A DNA stretch of 64,000 bases from Polynucleobacter sp. AP-Capit-er-40B-B4. GTDB taxonomy: Bacteria > Pseudomonadota > Gammaproteobacteria > Burkholderiales > Burkholderiaceae. The translations under genes and the position numbers were made by a program. The stretch is from contig NZ_JACVOV010000001.1 in the NCBI RefSeq assembly GCF_018882245.1, forward strand, positions 124,001 to 188,000, read 5' to 3'. The notes under the pieces are model-generated. The model saw only the letters and a list, made by a program, of their open reading frames with translations, was not told the origin of the DNA and made no database searches. This document shows, one piece after another, positions 8,382 to 18,565 of this stretch; position 1 is the first letter of the stretch, and each line of letters begins with the position of its first letter.

Positions 8382-9920
8382 TTAGTCTTCGGTTGCTAAA
8401 TGCAGGTGAAGCTGGGAGCGAGCGAAGTCACTCGAATCCTTTTGACGGTCAGCCTTAGCAGCTGAAGTATTTCTGGCGGCTTCTAAAGCATCCAAATAGG
8501 ACTCGGTAATGTCGCCCGTGACATAGAAGCCATCAAAGCAAGATGCCTCGAAGTTCTGAATGTCCGGATTAACATCCCTTACTGCCTGCTTCATGTCTTC
8601 AATACTTTGATAGATGAGTTGATCAGCGCCAATCATCTTGTTGATTTCTTCATCAGTGCGGCCATAAGCAACCAATTCACTACGTGTAGGCATATCAATG
8701 CCATAGACGTTCGGGAAACGTACTGGAGGCGCAGCAGAGGCAAAGATCACTTTCTTGGCACCAGATTCGCGAGCCATTTGTACGATCTCGAAGGAGGTAG
8801 TTCCGCGCACGATAGAGTCATCTACGATCAGTACAGTCTTATCTTTAAACTCGATACGCATCGCATTGAGTTTTTGACGAACTGACTTCTTACGAACAGC
8901 CTGCCCCGGCATGATGAAGGTACGACCGATGTAACGGTTTTTAAAGAAGCCTTCGCGATAGTCAACACCTAAATTCTTGGCTACCTGCATTGCTGCTGGA
9001 CGGCTAGAGTCCGGAATCGGCATCACCACATCGATCTCGTCGACATTGGTCTCTTTGCGAATCTTCTCAGCCAAGTAATCACCCATGCGCATGCGCACGT
9101 TATAGACGGTGACACCATCAATGGTGGAGTCTGGACGAGCCATATAGACATACTCAAAGATGCAAGGAGTAAGCACTGCATTAGGCACGCACTGACGTGA
9201 ATAGAAATTACCATCTAAATCGATGTAGATTGCCTCGCCTGGATTGACGTCACGCACAAATGTGAAGCCCAAACCTTCGAGAGCAACAGACTCAGATGCA
9301 ATCATCCACTCAGGGCCTTGTGGCGTATCAATACGTCCGATACAAAGAGGGCGAATACCGTACTGATCACGGAAAGCCAACAAACCATAGCCAGCAATTA
9401 AAGCCACAACTGCATATGAACCTTTAACACGACCGGTAACGCCAGTGACTGCATTAAACATCGCGCCCTCATCGAGAGCCGCACTATTGGTTTCTTTTTG
9501 TAATTCGTCAGCCAATACGTTCAGCAATACTTCGGTATCGGAACTCGTATTGATGTGACGGCGATCACGATAAGCCATCTCAACACGCAGACTTGGTGCA
9601 TTTGTCAGATTGCCGTTGTGCGCCAAGATGATGCCGTATGGTGCGCTGACATAAAAAGGTTGCGCCTCTTCTTCGCTGCTTGCTGAGCCAGCAGTTGGGT
9701 AACGCACCTGACCAATACCCGCATTGCCTACTAGGCTGCGCATATTGCGTGTTCTGAAAACATCTCGTACTAAGCCGTTGGCTTTATGCATCGTGAACGA
9801 ATTACCGTTCATCGTTGCAATACCTGCAGCATCTTGACCGCGATGTTGCAAAAGCAACAAGGCATCATAGAGAAGTTGATTTACTGGTGAGTGGGAAACA
9901 GTTCCGACGACGCCGCACAT
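8382..9920 (-). CDS. purF: Amidophosphoribosyltransferase PurF
   Basis: PurF catalyses the committed step of purine synthesis, transferring the glutamine amide to PRPP. The 512-residue protein begins MCGVVG, so Cys2 becomes the N-terminal nucleophile of the class II glutamine amidotransferase domain after methionine removal. The phosphoribosyltransferase half carries the PRPP loop VLIVDDSIVRGTT. Length is normal for the proteobacterial enzyme. It lies four bases behind cvpA, the same pairing as in many proteobacteria. Confidence 0.97.
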   Translation of the reverse strand: MCGVVGTVSHSPVNQLLYDALLLLQHRGQDAAGIATMNGNSFTMHKANGLVRDVFRTRNMRSLVGNAGIGQVRYPTAGSASSEEEAQPFYVSAPYGIILAHNGNLTNAPSLRVEMAYRDRRHINTSSDTEVLLNVLADELQKETNSAALDEGAMFNAVTGVTGRVKGSYAVVALIAGYGLLAFRDQYGIRPLCIGRIDTPQGPEWMIASESVALEGLGFTFVRDVNPGEAIYIDLDGNFYSRQCVPNAVLTPCIFEYVYMARPDSTIDGVTVYNVRMRMGDYLAEKIRKETNVDEIDVVMPIPDSSRPAAMQVAKNLGVDYREGFFKNRYIGRTFIMPGQAVRKKSVRQKLNAMRIEFKDKTVLIVDDSIVRGTTSFEIVQMARESGAKKVIFASAAPPVRFPNVYGIDMPTRSELVAYGRTDEEINKMIGADQLIYQSIEDMKQAVRDVNPDIQNFEASCFDGFYVTGDITESYLDALEAARNTSAAKADRQKDSSDFARSQLHLHLATED

Positions 9921-9924
9921 ATCT

Positions 9925-10491
9925 CTAGATTCCTATTGTTATTTTAGGAGTAATGGTAGGGGTAACCTTGGGCATAGCATCACCCAATTGCTTTGCCCAG
10001 TCAGCAGGAAGCCAACCTTTAATTAAACCGGTTGCCATATCAATTGCTGGTCTGGTAATGGCATTCTTCCAGGCCATACTTTGCGGAATGGGAGTGAGCG
10101 CAGCCAAGGTGGCAAGCACTACAACAATCAAGCCACCACGAATCACACCAAAAATCAAACCCAAGAAACGGTCAGTTAAGCTCAGGCCTACTGACAAGAT
10201 AATTCTTTGCACTACCCCACCAAACAAGCCACAAACAATGAGTGTCAATATAAAGAGAATAAGGAAACTTATACCCAAACTAAGCAACTCATCTAGGTGA
10301 AATGTAGACAGCCATTCTGTAGAAAGATAATTGCTGTAGTGATAAGCAACCCAAGCTGCAGCAAACCAAGAAGCTAAAGCAAGCACCTCTTTAAACAACC
10401 CGCGAGAGATGCCGACCAATGCCGATACCAGGAGCACAACTAGGGTGAAGTAATCCACCGATGTTAGCTTGAGGGTGGATAAGTATTCCAT
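9925..10491 (-). CDS. cvpA: CvpA-family inner-membrane protein
   Basis: The 188-residue protein has four hydrophobic membrane segments and the CvpA-family N-terminal pattern (VDYFTLVVLLVSALVGISRG). CvpA proteins are found next to purF across proteobacteria and are linked to colicin V production and envelope stress tolerance; their biochemical activity is uncertain. Its ATG overlaps the dedD stop by one base (TAATG), so translation of the two is probably coupled. Confidence 0.9.
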   Translation of the reverse strand: MEYLSTLKLTSVDYFTLVVLLVSALVGISRGLFKEVLALASWFAAAWVAYHYSNYLSTEWLSTFHLDELLSLGISFLILFILTLIVCGLFGGVVQRIILSVGLSLTDRFLGLIFGVIRGGLIVVVLATLAALTPIPQSMAWKNAITRPAIDMATGLIKGWLPADWAKQLGDAMPKVTPTITPKITIGI

Positions 10492-11306
10492 TACTGCTTA
10501 CCGGATTCGACAAGTCTTGGTGACAGACCCATCGCCTTAATTTTCTTTTCCGCTGCTTCAGCGGCGTCTTTATCGGTGTATGGTCCTGCGCGCAGCACAT
10601 ACAACTTGGTCCCATCAGTACCAGTCTTGTTTAAGACGTAGTTTGGAATCTTTTGATCTTTTAGTTTTGCAATCCAACCTTTAGCGCGCTCTTCCGATGC
10701 AAAAGCACCGATCTGAATAACGTACTTGCCCGAACCGTTTGTAGTCGCAGGTTTGGTTGTCTCGTCTGTTTTAGGTTTGTCTGCTTTGGGAGCGGTAGCA
10801 GCAACCACCTCTTCCCCGGCAGCTAAACCCAAAGTGCCAGATTTATTTGCTGCAGGGGCTGCTGGTTTAACTTCAGCCTTGGTGTCCGGTTTAGTTTCTG
10901 GCTTTACTTCTGGCGCAGGTACGGGTGCAGCTGCCACCTTAGAAGATTCTTTAGCAGCCTCAACAGGCGCTTCTGCTTTTGGCTTTTCTTCAGGCTTGGT
11001 TTCAGCACCAGGAATAGGTAAGCTGGTTACGATATTTACAGCGATATCATTTGGAGCTAACTTTGGTTTGCTGTCCAAAATACGAGGCAGGCCAACCACT
11101 GCAATTAAGACCAATACAGCTGCGCCTATAAGACGATGACGCGCTCTTTGTTGTTCTGGATCTTCGGTTAGGGCCAACTCTTCAGCTTCTGCTGCACGCT
11201 GAAAACTACGTGGTGCCGCTCTTTTGGCGGTGCGACCACCCCTTGAATCAAATTCAAGGTCATCAGACTGGGTTTTTCGCTTAAAAAAGCTTGGTAAACG
11301 AATCAT
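10491..11306 (-). CDS. DedD-like SPOR-domain cell division protein
   Basis: The 271-residue protein has a basic cytoplasmic N-terminus, one membrane helix (around HRLIGAAVLVLIAVVGLP, residues 60-77), a long low-complexity linker rich in Ala, Pro, Lys and Glu, and a C-terminal SPOR domain (about 194-268, beginning GKYVIQIGAFASEERA). SPOR domains bind denuded septal peptidoglycan glycans and recruit such proteins to the division site. Its position between folC and cvpA-purF matches that of dedD. The linker composition explains spurious long reading frames on the opposite strand. Confidence 0.88.
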   Translation of the reverse strand: MIRLPSFFKRKTQSDDLEFDSRGGRTAKRAAPRSFQRAAEAEELALTEDPEQQRARHRLIGAAVLVLIAVVGLPRILDSKPKLAPNDIAVNIVTSLPIPGAETKPEEKPKAEAPVEAAKESSKVAAAPVPAPEVKPETKPDTKAEVKPAAPAANKSGTLGLAAGEEVVAATAPKADKPKTDETTKPATTNGSGKYVIQIGAFASEERAKGWIAKLKDQKIPNYVLNKTGTDGTKLYVLRAGPYTDKDAAEAAEKKIKAMGLSPRLVESGKQ

Positions 11307-11309
11307 GGA

Positions 11310-12635
11310 TCAGTGGGCCTGGTTGTTTCGGTAAGTCATTACGCCTGCAACGGTATAGAAGGATCCGAAGGTGACAATTCTATCACCCTCACCAGCCTGA
11401 GATAGCGCTTTTTGATACGCTAAAGCGGGATTTTCAAAGATTTCGATGCCGCCATCTGACCCATTTTTAGGCTTTACACCCATGCTTTCAAGCTTCTGAG
11501 CTAGGAACTGCCCTGAAGCTGCCCTAGCTGTCGGCAAATCCGTGCAAAACCAGAAATCTACGATATTCAGAAGGGGTTTGATGACGCCTTCGATGTCTTT
11601 GTCGGCCATTGCCCCAAAAATGGCATAGGTATAGGGGTGATAGCCCATCTTATCCAGGCCCTGAGCCAAGGTAGCAGCAGCATGGGGGTTGTGAGCCACA
11701 TCCAAAACGACCGTAGGCTGGCCAGGAAGGACCTGAAAGCGACCAGGCAACTCCACTAGAGCAAAGCCATTACGTATGTCTTGAGCACTTACAGGCAAGC
11801 GCTGATGCAGCGCCATTAAGGCAGCAATAACAGCGGATGCATTGAGAATCTGATTGGCGCCGCGGAGGGCTGGATAACCAAGTCCGCTAAAGCGCTTATT
11901 ACGCCCGGCCCAACCCCATTGCTGTTTATCGCCCTGGAAGTTGTAATCACGTCCCTGCAACCAAAGATCGCAACCTAACTTTTCAGCATGGTCAATGAGT
12001 GTTTGTGGAGGCACAGGGTCACCGCATACCGCAATGTGACCCGGGCGGAATATGCCCGCCTTCTCCAAACCAATCGCTTCTCGTGTACCACCTAAGAAAT
12101 CCGCATGATCAATATCAATACTAGTAACGATGGCGCAGTCAGCATCAATAATATTGACCGCATCTAAACGTCCACCCATACCTACTTCTAATACAACGGC
12201 ATCCAAATTCGACTTGGAAAAAAGATGCATGATGGCTAAAGTGGTGAATTCAAAATAGGTCAACGTTGGCGCATCAACCAAACTAACGCGTGCATTCTCT
12301 ACGGCAGCGAAATGCTCAAGCAAGATATTGTCTTTAACATCCTCGCCATTGATACGAGCGCGCTCATTAAACTGCAGAAGATGTGGTGAAGTGTGGCAAC
12401 CAACGCGATAACCGGATGCGAGGAGAATGCTTTCCAAGAAGGCGCAAGTGGAACCTTTGCCATTAGTACCAGCAACCGTAATCACCGGACAATCGAAATG
12501 CAAATCTAATGCGGCCTTCACACGATTGATGCGCTCAAGCCCCATGTCGATACCGACAGGGTGAGCAGTTTCGAGGTGGCTAAGCCAAGCCTCTAGGCTA
12601 GAAAATAAAATGGGGGCTTGATGTGCGGAGCTCAA
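11310..12635 (-). CDS. folC: Bifunctional dihydrofolate/folylpolyglutamate synthase FolC
   Basis: FolC makes dihydrofolate from dihydropteroate and adds glutamate tails to folates. The 441-residue protein has the Mur-ligase-like ATP loop GTNGKGST near residue 57, the family stretch YFEFTTLA, and a Mur C-terminal domain beginning after VVLDVAHNPHA. The start appears to be a TTG at 12635, four bases behind the accD stop and without a clear ribosome site; the next in-frame ATG (residue 31) would remove conserved sequence. The accD-folC-dedD order is conserved in proteobacteria. Confidence 0.94.
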   Translation of the reverse strand: MSSAHQAPILFSSLEAWLSHLETAHPVGIDMGLERINRVKAALDLHFDCPVITVAGTNGKGSTCAFLESILLASGYRVGCHTSPHLLQFNERARINGEDVKDNILLEHFAAVENARVSLVDAPTLTYFEFTTLAIMHLFSKSNLDAVVLEVGMGGRLDAVNIIDADCAIVTSIDIDHADFLGGTREAIGLEKAGIFRPGHIAVCGDPVPPQTLIDHAEKLGCDLWLQGRDYNFQGDKQQWGWAGRNKRFSGLGYPALRGANQILNASAVIAALMALHQRLPVSAQDIRNGFALVELPGRFQVLPGQPTVVLDVAHNPHAAATLAQGLDKMGYHPYTYAIFGAMADKDIEGVIKPLLNIVDFWFCTDLPTARAASGQFLAQKLESMGVKPKNGSDGGIEIFENPALAYQKALSQAGEGDRIVTFGSFYTVAGVMTYRNNQAH

Positions 12636-12639
12636 GCGC

Positions 12640-13527
12640 TTAAACGGCTGCGCTACCCGCTATTGCAGGCTCAGGAAGCTTTTGCAGCAAAGCCAGCAAA
12701 CGGGCAATTTCACCACGCATCTGACGACGATCAACAATCATGTCAATGCCGCCCTTTTGCATTAAGAATTCTGAACGTTGAAATCCCTCTGGTAATTTCT
12801 CACGTACAGTTTGCTCAATCACGCGGGGACCAGCAAAACCAATCAAAGCTTTAGGCTCAGCCATTACAACGTCGCCCATAAAGGCAAAGCTCGCGGAGAT
12901 ACCACCCATCGTTGGGTCGGTAAGAACGCTGATGTAAGGCAAACCTTTTTTAGCCAACAAGGTCAACATCGAGTTGGTCTTAGCCATCTGAAACAGAGAT
13001 AACAAACTCTCTTGCATACGAGCTCCGCCGGTAGCGGTAACGCAAATAAATGCACACTTCTTATTAATCGCTTCTTGGACGCCGCGTGCAAAACGTTCAC
13101 CCACTACAGAGCCCATTGAGCCGCCCATGTATTGGAATTCAAAACATGCTGCAACTACAGGAATCGTTTCAATCTTGCCGCCCATTACAATTAGAGCTTC
13201 AGATTCACCAGAAGCATCGTTCGCTTCTTTAATGCGATCTGGATATTTTTTAGAATCTTTGAACTTCAGTGGATCGGTTGGATAAATATCAGCGCCAATT
13301 TCATAGCGACCTTTTTCATCTAGCAGACTATCTAAGCGCAGACGAGCGCCGATACGCATATGGTGGCTACATTTTGGGCAAACAGATAAATTGGCTTCGA
13401 TGTCAGTGCTATAGAGAACCGTTTCACAACCAGGGCACTTAACCCACAATCCTTCAGGAACTGATTTGCGATTCGCAGGATCAGTGTGTTGAATTTGGGG
13501 TGGGAGTAATTTATCTATCCAGCTCAT
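12640..13527 (-). CDS. accD: Acetyl-CoA carboxylase carboxyltransferase beta subunit AccD
   Basis: With AccA, AccD transfers carboxyl from biotin to acetyl-CoA to make malonyl-CoA for fatty acid synthesis. The 295-residue protein has the N-terminal four-cysteine zinc ribbon (KCPGCE and CPKC, residues about 28-55) followed by a crotonase-type carboxyltransferase domain, with GGARMQES and [12 protein letters not shown] marking the acyl-CoA and oxyanion sites. It starts with ATG 5 bases after trpA and is followed by folC after 4 bases. Confidence 0.97.
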   Translation of the reverse strand: MSWIDKLLPPQIQHTDPANRKSVPEGLWVKCPGCETVLYSTDIEANLSVCPKCSHHMRIGARLRLDSLLDEKGRYEIGADIYPTDPLKFKDSKKYPDRIKEANDASGESEALIVMGGKIETIPVVAACFEFQYMGGSMGSVVGERFARGVQEAINKKCAFICVTATGGARMQESLLSLFQMAKTNSMLTLLAKKGLPYISVLTDPTMGGISASFAFMGDVVMAEPKALIGFAGPRVIEQTVREKLPEGFQRSEFLMQKGGIDMIVDRRQMRGEIARLLALLQKLPEPAIAGSAAV

Positions 13528-13532
13528 TAGTT

Positions 13533-14330
13533 TTAACTATCCAATGCGTCGCGAATCTCACGAATGAAGGTTTCCAGTGATTGTACCGCCTGGCCAGGGG
13601 GCGCATCCTCTAAAAGGCGAATAATTCGGCTACCAATGACCACAGCATCAGCACTGGCCGACACAGCCTTGGCGCTAGCGGCATCGCTAATTCCGAAGCC
13701 TACAGCGATTGGGATATCCGTTTCTTCGCGGATTTTCGGGATGATGCTGGCTACGTCCTGGGTATTGAGGTGGGATGCACCTGTAACGCCCCGCATAGAA
13801 ACGTAATAGATATAACCAGAAGCTATTTTGGCAGCTTCTTTTATGCGCTCATGTGATGAAGTGGGTGCCAACAAGAAAATCGGATCAATGCCAGCAACGC
13901 GCATACGAGCGGCAAAATCAACACACTCCTCTGGAGGGTAATCAACCACTAGTACACCATCAACACCGGCAGCTTTTGCTTCAGTCGCAAAACGCTCCGC
14001 TCCCATTTGCTCAACTGGATTTGCATAGCCCATCAACACCACTGGAGTGTTGGCGTCCCTCTTACGAAACTCCTTCACCATCTCTAAGCAAGTATGCAAA
14101 GTGACGCCATGCGTTAATGCGCGCTCTGATGATCTTTGAATGACAGGGCCATCAGCCATTGGATCCGAAAATGGCACGCCTAATTCAATCACACTTGAAC
14201 CACCGCGCACCAATGCATGCATTAACTCAACGGTTTGCTTTGGATCTGGGTCGCCAGCAGTGATGAAAGGAATCAATCCTTTTTTGCCTGTAGCTTTTAG
14301 TTCCTTAAAGAGTGCAGTAATTTTTGACAT
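13533..14330 (-). CDS. trpA: Tryptophan synthase alpha chain TrpA
   Basis: TrpA cleaves indole-3-glycerol phosphate and channels indole to TrpB. The 265-residue protein is a complete TIM barrel with the catalytic region [19 protein letters not shown] (catalytic Glu and Asp) and the phosphate-binding loop near VGFGISDA. The 34-base spacer to trpB is almost pure A and T, and A-rich on the mRNA, which may favour ribosome entry. It follows trpF and trpB in the order trpF-trpB-trpA typical of betaproteobacteria. Confidence 0.97.
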   Translation of the reverse strand: MSKITALFKELKATGKKGLIPFITAGDPDPKQTVELMHALVRGGSSVIELGVPFSDPMADGPVIQRSSERALTHGVTLHTCLEMVKEFRKRDANTPVVLMGYANPVEQMGAERFATEAKAAGVDGVLVVDYPPEECVDFAARMRVAGIDPIFLLAPTSSHERIKEAAKIASGYIYYVSMRGVTGASHLNTQDVASIIPKIREETDIPIAVGFGISDAASAKAVSASADAVVIGSRIIRLLEDAPPGQAVQSLETFIREIRDALDS

Positions 14331-14364
14331 AGCTATTTTATTTTTCTATTTTTATTTTTTCTTT

Positions 14365-15558
14365 TTAGCCTTCGGAGCCAGTTGCTTGAGCAACGGTATG
14401 CATATCTTTATCACCACGACCCGATAGATTTACCAAGATCGTTTTGTCTTTTGGCAATGTCTTAGCCAGCTTGCAGGCATAGGCGATAGCGTGAGAAGAC
14501 TCAAGTGCAGGAATGATGCCTTCAATACGGCAACAGTCATGGAATGCTTGCAATGCTTCTTCGTCTGTAATTGCCACATAGTCTGCGCGACCAGAATCTT
14601 TTAACCAGGCATGTTCGGGACCGACTCCTGGGTAGTCCATGCCAGCAGAAACAGAATGGGTTTCAGAGATCTGACCATTCTCATCTTGCAATAAGTAAGT
14701 GCGGTTGCCATGCAATACACCCGGCTTACCGACGCATAACGCTGCAGAATGCAAACCGCTTCCTAAGCCATGACCCGCTGCCTCAACACCAACCAGTTTG
14801 ACTTCTGGGTAATCAATGTATGGATAGAAAATACCCATGGCATTTGAACCACCGCCCACACAAGCGAGAACGAAGTCCGGTTGACGACCAGTCATCTCCG
14901 GCATTTGTACTTTGCACTCTTCACCAATTACGCTTTGAAAATCTCTCACCATCATTGGATAAGGATGTGGTCCTGCAACGGTACCAATAATGTAGAAAGT
15001 GTTATCAACGTTTGTAACCCAATCGCGCATCGCTTCGTTGAGTGCATCTTTCAAAGTCTTAGTACCGGATTCCACTGGAACGACTTTGGCGCCGAGCAAC
15101 TTCATGCGGAATACGTTTTGCGCTTGACGAGCTACGTCAACAGAGCCTTGATAAACCGTACAGTCCAAGCCAAAGCGGGCGCAGATAGTAGCAGTGGCAA
15201 CGCCATGCTGCCCCGCTCCAGTCTCAGCAATGATGCGAGGCTTGCCCATACGCTTAGCCAACATGGCTTGGCCAATCACGTTATTGATCTTGTGTGCGCC
15301 AGTGTGATTTAAATCTTCACGCTTGAGATAGATCTGCGCACCACCGAGCATTTCACTCCAACGCTTAGCGTGATAGACCGGTGATGGTCTACCTACAAAG
15401 TGTTTGAGTTCGTAATGAAACTCTTCAATGAATTCTGGATCGTGTTGATATTTTGCATAAGCCTCTTTGAGCTCATCCAATGCATACATCAATGTCTCAG
15501 AAACAAATACGCCACCATAGGGACCAAAGTGTCCTCGTGCATCTGGCTTATCGTACAT
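14365..15558 (-). CDS. trpB: Tryptophan synthase beta chain TrpB
   Basis: TrpB condenses indole with serine to form tryptophan using PLP. The 397-residue protein has the PLP lysine in [15 protein letters not shown] (near residue 90), the glycine-rich phosphate loop [10 protein letters not shown] and the catalytic stretch around [11 protein letters not shown]. Length and motifs are those of the standard TrpB1 type. It lies 33 bases behind trpF. Confidence 0.97.
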   Translation of the reverse strand: MYDKPDARGHFGPYGGVFVSETLMYALDELKEAYAKYQHDPEFIEEFHYELKHFVGRPSPVYHAKRWSEMLGGAQIYLKREDLNHTGAHKINNVIGQAMLAKRMGKPRIIAETGAGQHGVATATICARFGLDCTVYQGSVDVARQAQNVFRMKLLGAKVVPVESGTKTLKDALNEAMRDWVTNVDNTFYIIGTVAGPHPYPMMVRDFQSVIGEECKVQMPEMTGRQPDFVLACVGGGSNAMGIFYPYIDYPEVKLVGVEAAGHGLGSGLHSAALCVGKPGVLHGNRTYLLQDENGQISETHSVSAGMDYPGVGPEHAWLKDSGRADYVAITDEEALQAFHDCCRIEGIIPALESSHAIAYACKLAKTLPKDKTILVNLSGRGDKDMHTVAQATGSEG

Positions 15559-15591
15559 AACTACCTCTTTTGATTTGGTTACAGCAAATTA

Positions 15592-16266
15592 TTAGGATGA
15601 TGTTTTCGCATCTGCTGCGCGCACTGCTTGAATAAATTGAGCCATGAGCGCAGGGTCTTTAACACCCCTGCTGATTTCTACGCCACTACTGACGTCAACC
15701 GCGCAAGGATGCAGGCGAGCAATCGCTTCGCCCACGTTGTGCACGTTCAATCCACCACTCAAAACGACCCGAGGCGCGTTTTCGCTTACCCATGTCTGCG
15801 GTATTCCTTGCCAATCAAAAGGAACGCCTCCGCCACCATATCCCTCGACGAGGGCATCCAGCAGAAAAGCGTTTGCTTGGCCATATTGTAGGGAAAAATC
15901 ATCAAAAGCGAAGCCTGTTCCTACGCGGGCGGCCTTCATCCAGGGCTCCCCAGCAGCAAGCTGGGCACAGCGCTCTGGGGTCTCATCCCCATGAAACTGC
16001 CATAAGGTGATCGAGGCAGCAGCTCGAATAGCGGCAAATTGCTCATCTGTAGCGTTTACAACCAATCCAACGGCATCCACCCCTGCTGGGAGCCTAGAAA
16101 TGAGCTGGGCAGCGATATTGGGGCTGACAGCGCGCACACTTGGCGGGTAAAAGACGAAGCCAACCGCATCCACGCCTGCGGCAACGGCTGAATCCACGTC
16201 AGCAGATGTCTTTAAACCGCAGATTTTGACCCTAGTTCGGCCGGGAGAATATGTCAGTAAGCCCAT
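15592..16266 (-). CDS. trpF: Phosphoribosylanthranilate isomerase TrpF
   Basis: TrpF performs the third step of tryptophan synthesis as a single-domain TIM barrel. The 224-residue protein begins with the signature RVKICGLKTSADV, whose cysteine is the catalytic base, and keeps the general-acid aspartate region (DVSSGVE). It is separate from trpC, as usual in this group. Upstream, a pyrimidine-rich spacer on the plus strand holds two 12-base tandem repeats. The remaining trp genes are not in the window. Confidence 0.95.
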   Translation of the reverse strand: MGLLTYSPGRTRVKICGLKTSADVDSAVAAGVDAVGFVFYPPSVRAVSPNIAAQLISRLPAGVDAVGLVVNATDEQFAAIRAAASITLWQFHGDETPERCAQLAAGEPWMKAARVGTGFAFDDFSLQYGQANAFLLDALVEGYGGGGVPFDWQGIPQTWVSENAPRVVLSGGLNVHNVGEAIARLHPCAVDVSSGVEISRGVKDPALMAQFIQAVRAADAKTSS

Positions 16267-16298
16267 AAATGAATGATAAGGCCTGGGGCCTATTATTA

Positions 16299-16322
16299 CT
16301 TTTGCTCTTTCTTTTGTTCTTT
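16299..16322. repeat. Two tandem 12-base repeats in the truA-trpF spacer
   Basis: CTTTTGCTCTTT at 16299-16310 is followed by CTTTTGTTCTTT at 16311-16322, with a partial third copy running into the truA stop. On the transcribed strand the repeat is purine-rich and lies well upstream of the trpF start. Confidence 0.7.
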
Positions 16323-16325
16323 CTT

Positions 16326-17156
16326 TTACTTCCCGATAACCTTAGCCGGTAGCCAGGAGTTTTCTAGCCATGGCTGTGGAATAGCAAATTCCTCGGGATA
16401 AGTAATTTTGGCCAAGTACAGACCATCCGCCATAAAGGTCGGGGCAGCAATTTGCCGATTCTTGGCTGCTAGCACTTCCGTCATCCACTCTGGCTTTTGT
16501 CTGCCCTGCCCGATTTGCAAAAAGCACCCAACAATATTGCGGATCATATGATGCAAAAAGGCATTTCCACGGATCCGGAAATAAACCCAAGGCTGCTCAG
16601 AAATAATCTCAATGGAGTAAATCGTTTTTACTGGAGTTTTACTCTGACATTCGGATGAGCGAAATGAACTGAAGTCATGCTCGCCAATTAAACATTCAGC
16701 GGATTTTTTCATTGCATCCACGTCGAGGCACTGACCTGGCGGCAGCATTAAATATCCAGCACGCGAATGCGACATCGGCGAGCGACATGGCCCAGCCTGA
16801 AGCGCATAGATATATTCGCGCTCATAAGCTGAGAAACGCGCACTGAATTCATTGGAAACGGGTTTTGCCCAATTCACCACAATCGATGGCGGCAAGAAAG
16901 AGTTCACACCCCTCACCCAAGAAAAATCTTCCCGCTCGACATTGGTATCAAAGTGCACAACCTGCCCCAGAGCATGAACTCCAGTATCAGTTCTACCTGC
17001 GGTGATGGTATGAATGGGATGCTCTGCACTCGCCTGCTCACCAACAAAAGCAGAGATTGCTTTTTCTAATTCGTCTTGTACGGTGTTGTGATTAACCTGA
17101 GTTTGCCAGCCAGAATATGGGCTGCCATCATACTGAAGGCCAAGGGCTATACGCAT
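16326..17156 (-). CDS. truA: tRNA pseudouridine(38-40) synthase TruA
   Basis: TruA converts uridines 38-40 of the anticodon arm to pseudouridine. The 276-residue protein has the family start [18 protein letters not shown] and the catalytic aspartate in [16 protein letters not shown] start at the ATG at 17156, directly behind the fimV stop; the frame stays open upstream but only by overlapping fimV. The fimV-truA-trpF order is conserved in gamma- and betaproteobacteria. Confidence 0.95.
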   Translation of the reverse strand: MRIALGLQYDGSPYSGWQTQVNHNTVQDELEKAISAFVGEQASAEHPIHTITAGRTDTGVHALGQVVHFDTNVEREDFSWVRGVNSFLPPSIVVNWAKPVSNEFSARFSAYEREYIYALQAGPCRSPMSHSRAGYLMLPPGQCLDVDAMKKSAECLIGEHDFSSFRSSECQSKTPVKTIYSIEIISEQPWVYFRIRGNAFLHHMIRNIVGCFLQIGQGRQKPEWMTEVLAAKNRQIAAPTFMADGLYLAKITYPEEFAIPQPWLENSWLPAKVIGK

Positions 17157-17157
17157 A

Positions 17158-18555
17158 TTAGGTATTGCGATGCGAGATTTCTGCCAACAAGCCCTGCGCT
17201 TCAATAGTGATTGCGGGATCAACAGAATTGCTGATTCTCAGCACTTCTTCTAAAGATTTCCTCGCAGCAGAAAAATCCTCAATCGTGATGTAAGCGCGAG
17301 CCAAATTAAGTTTGACGCGCAAGGTATCCGCTAGAGGATTAGAAGCTGGGATTGTCGTAACCGATGGTGCCGCATTTGCTGGTTTTGAAAGATCAAGATC
17401 GATTCCCTCAAACAATGCTTTAGCGCGGGCCGGCATTTCAAAAGGAGATCCTGACGCAGGCTTCTCTTCTTGGTGCCTCTCTTTATTGCCTGCGTGTTGA
17501 TTTTTGGCATGAAAGCTTGGAACCTCTGAGCGACGCGCATTGCGAGCCAAGCCCCACAGCAGTAACCCAGTTAATGCGATTAAGCCAATAGCCAAAATGG
17601 CTGGGCCAAAGCCACCTAAACCAAAATTACTATCTACCGCCTTCTTCTCTTTTGACTTATCTAAAAGTCTTTGTAGATCGGCAATATTCTTTTCTAATTC
17701 AGCGACACGAGCTTTAGTTTGCTCGAGCATCTTCTCTTGAGCGACCAACTCTTCAGTGTATCGACGCTCTTGCTCGTTACCCTCAGCGCTTGAACCAATC
17801 TTTAAGCGATCTTTAGGAGCCACTTCGCCCGGCTTGGCGGCATTGGATCCAGCGCCCCCATTGGAACCTTTGTCACCATGCTCAGTACGCCATTGCTCAT
17901 TGGCATCCGCAACAAATTGATTTGCTTCTGCAGGGCTGATTGAGCGCAACAAGGCCTGGCTTGGTTTAGTTAACTCAGCACCTGCAGCCAGGCGATTAAT
18001 ACTACCGCTAGCAAAAGCATCCGGATTGGCTTTATACAAAGCCATCATGGTTTGGTCGAGAGTAGCGCCCTCTAGTTGAGGCGCTATGGTCGCCGCAATC
18101 TCAGATAAGGTTTGGCCTGGCTTTACAGTGATTTTTTGTACATCACCCAGCAATAAAGTAAATGTCTTGGTCAGACTTCCGCTCGACCAATTGAGATTGA
18201 CCAATACATCTAGAAATGGATCATCTGTCATGGGAACAGAGTCAACGGTTTCAACGAGCACCATTAACCGCTCTTGACGATTGCGATACACCATCGCCTG
18301 TGGATTTAACTGCAGTATCTTTTGAGAGATTCCGAGGCGCTCATATGCAGCCTTATTTGGCATCGACACATTCAGAGTCGAAAGAGCGCTCTGCTCATCA
18401 GCTCCCATTCGAATAGGAATTTCTACTCGTAATGGCTCACCTGGACGAGACTGAAGTTGTGGCGCACCTAAGGAGATTGCAGCGGCGTTGAAAGACCAGC
18501 TAAGCAAAACAAAGCTAAGAAGCTTTAAAAAGCTCAGCTGGCAAATGCGGTACAT
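17158..18555 (-). CDS. fimV: FimV-family polar hub protein (short form)
   Basis: The 465-residue protein has a signal peptide, the FimV N-terminal domain (about 25-135, [20 protein letters not shown]), a LysM-like peptidoglycan-binding segment ([11 protein letters not shown] near 145), a coiled coil (about 265-300), one membrane helix ([19 protein letters not shown]) and a C-terminal TPR-like FimV domain. FimV proteins anchor polar complexes, for example type IV pili, in Pseudomonas. This copy is about half the length of the Pseudomonas protein, mainly because the acidic cytoplasmic region is short. Role here is inferred from domain order. Confidence 0.88.
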   Translation of the reverse strand: MYRICQLSFLKLLSFVLLSWSFNAAAISLGAPQLQSRPGEPLRVEIPIRMGADEQSALSTLNVSMPNKAAYERLGISQKILQLNPQAMVYRNRQERLMVLVETVDSVPMTDDPFLDVLVNLNWSSGSLTKTFTLLLGDVQKITVKPGQTLSEIAATIAPQLEGATLDQTMMALYKANPDAFASGSINRLAAGAELTKPSQALLRSISPAEANQFVADANEQWRTEHGDKGSNGGAGSNAAKPGEVAPKDRLKIGSSAEGNEQERRYTEELVAQEKMLEQTKARVAELEKNIADLQRLLDKSKEKKAVDSNFGLGGFGPAILAIGLIALTGLLLWGLARNARRSEVPSFHAKNQHAGNKERHQEEKPASGSPFEMPARAKALFEGIDLDLSKPANAAPSVTTIPASNPLADTLRVKLNLARAYITIEDFSAARKSLEEVLRISNSVDPAITIEAQGLLAEISHRNT

Positions 18556-18565
18556 AAAGAAGGGA

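Noticed and set aside
10726-11139. Open frame on the plus strand opposite dedD, rich in Ala, Gly and Ser
   Set aside because: It is the complement of the Ala/Pro/Lys low-complexity linker of DedD and has no independent support.
14331-14364. AT-rich spacer before trpA as an origin or mobile-element scar
   Set aside because: It is only 34 bases of A/T tracts between coupled genes, and probably serves as an unstructured ribosome entry leader.
16278-16292. GC-rich hairpin before trpF (AGGCC / GGCCT)
   Set aside because: Only five pairs, three-base loop and no T tract; likely chance. No trp leader peptide was seen with it.
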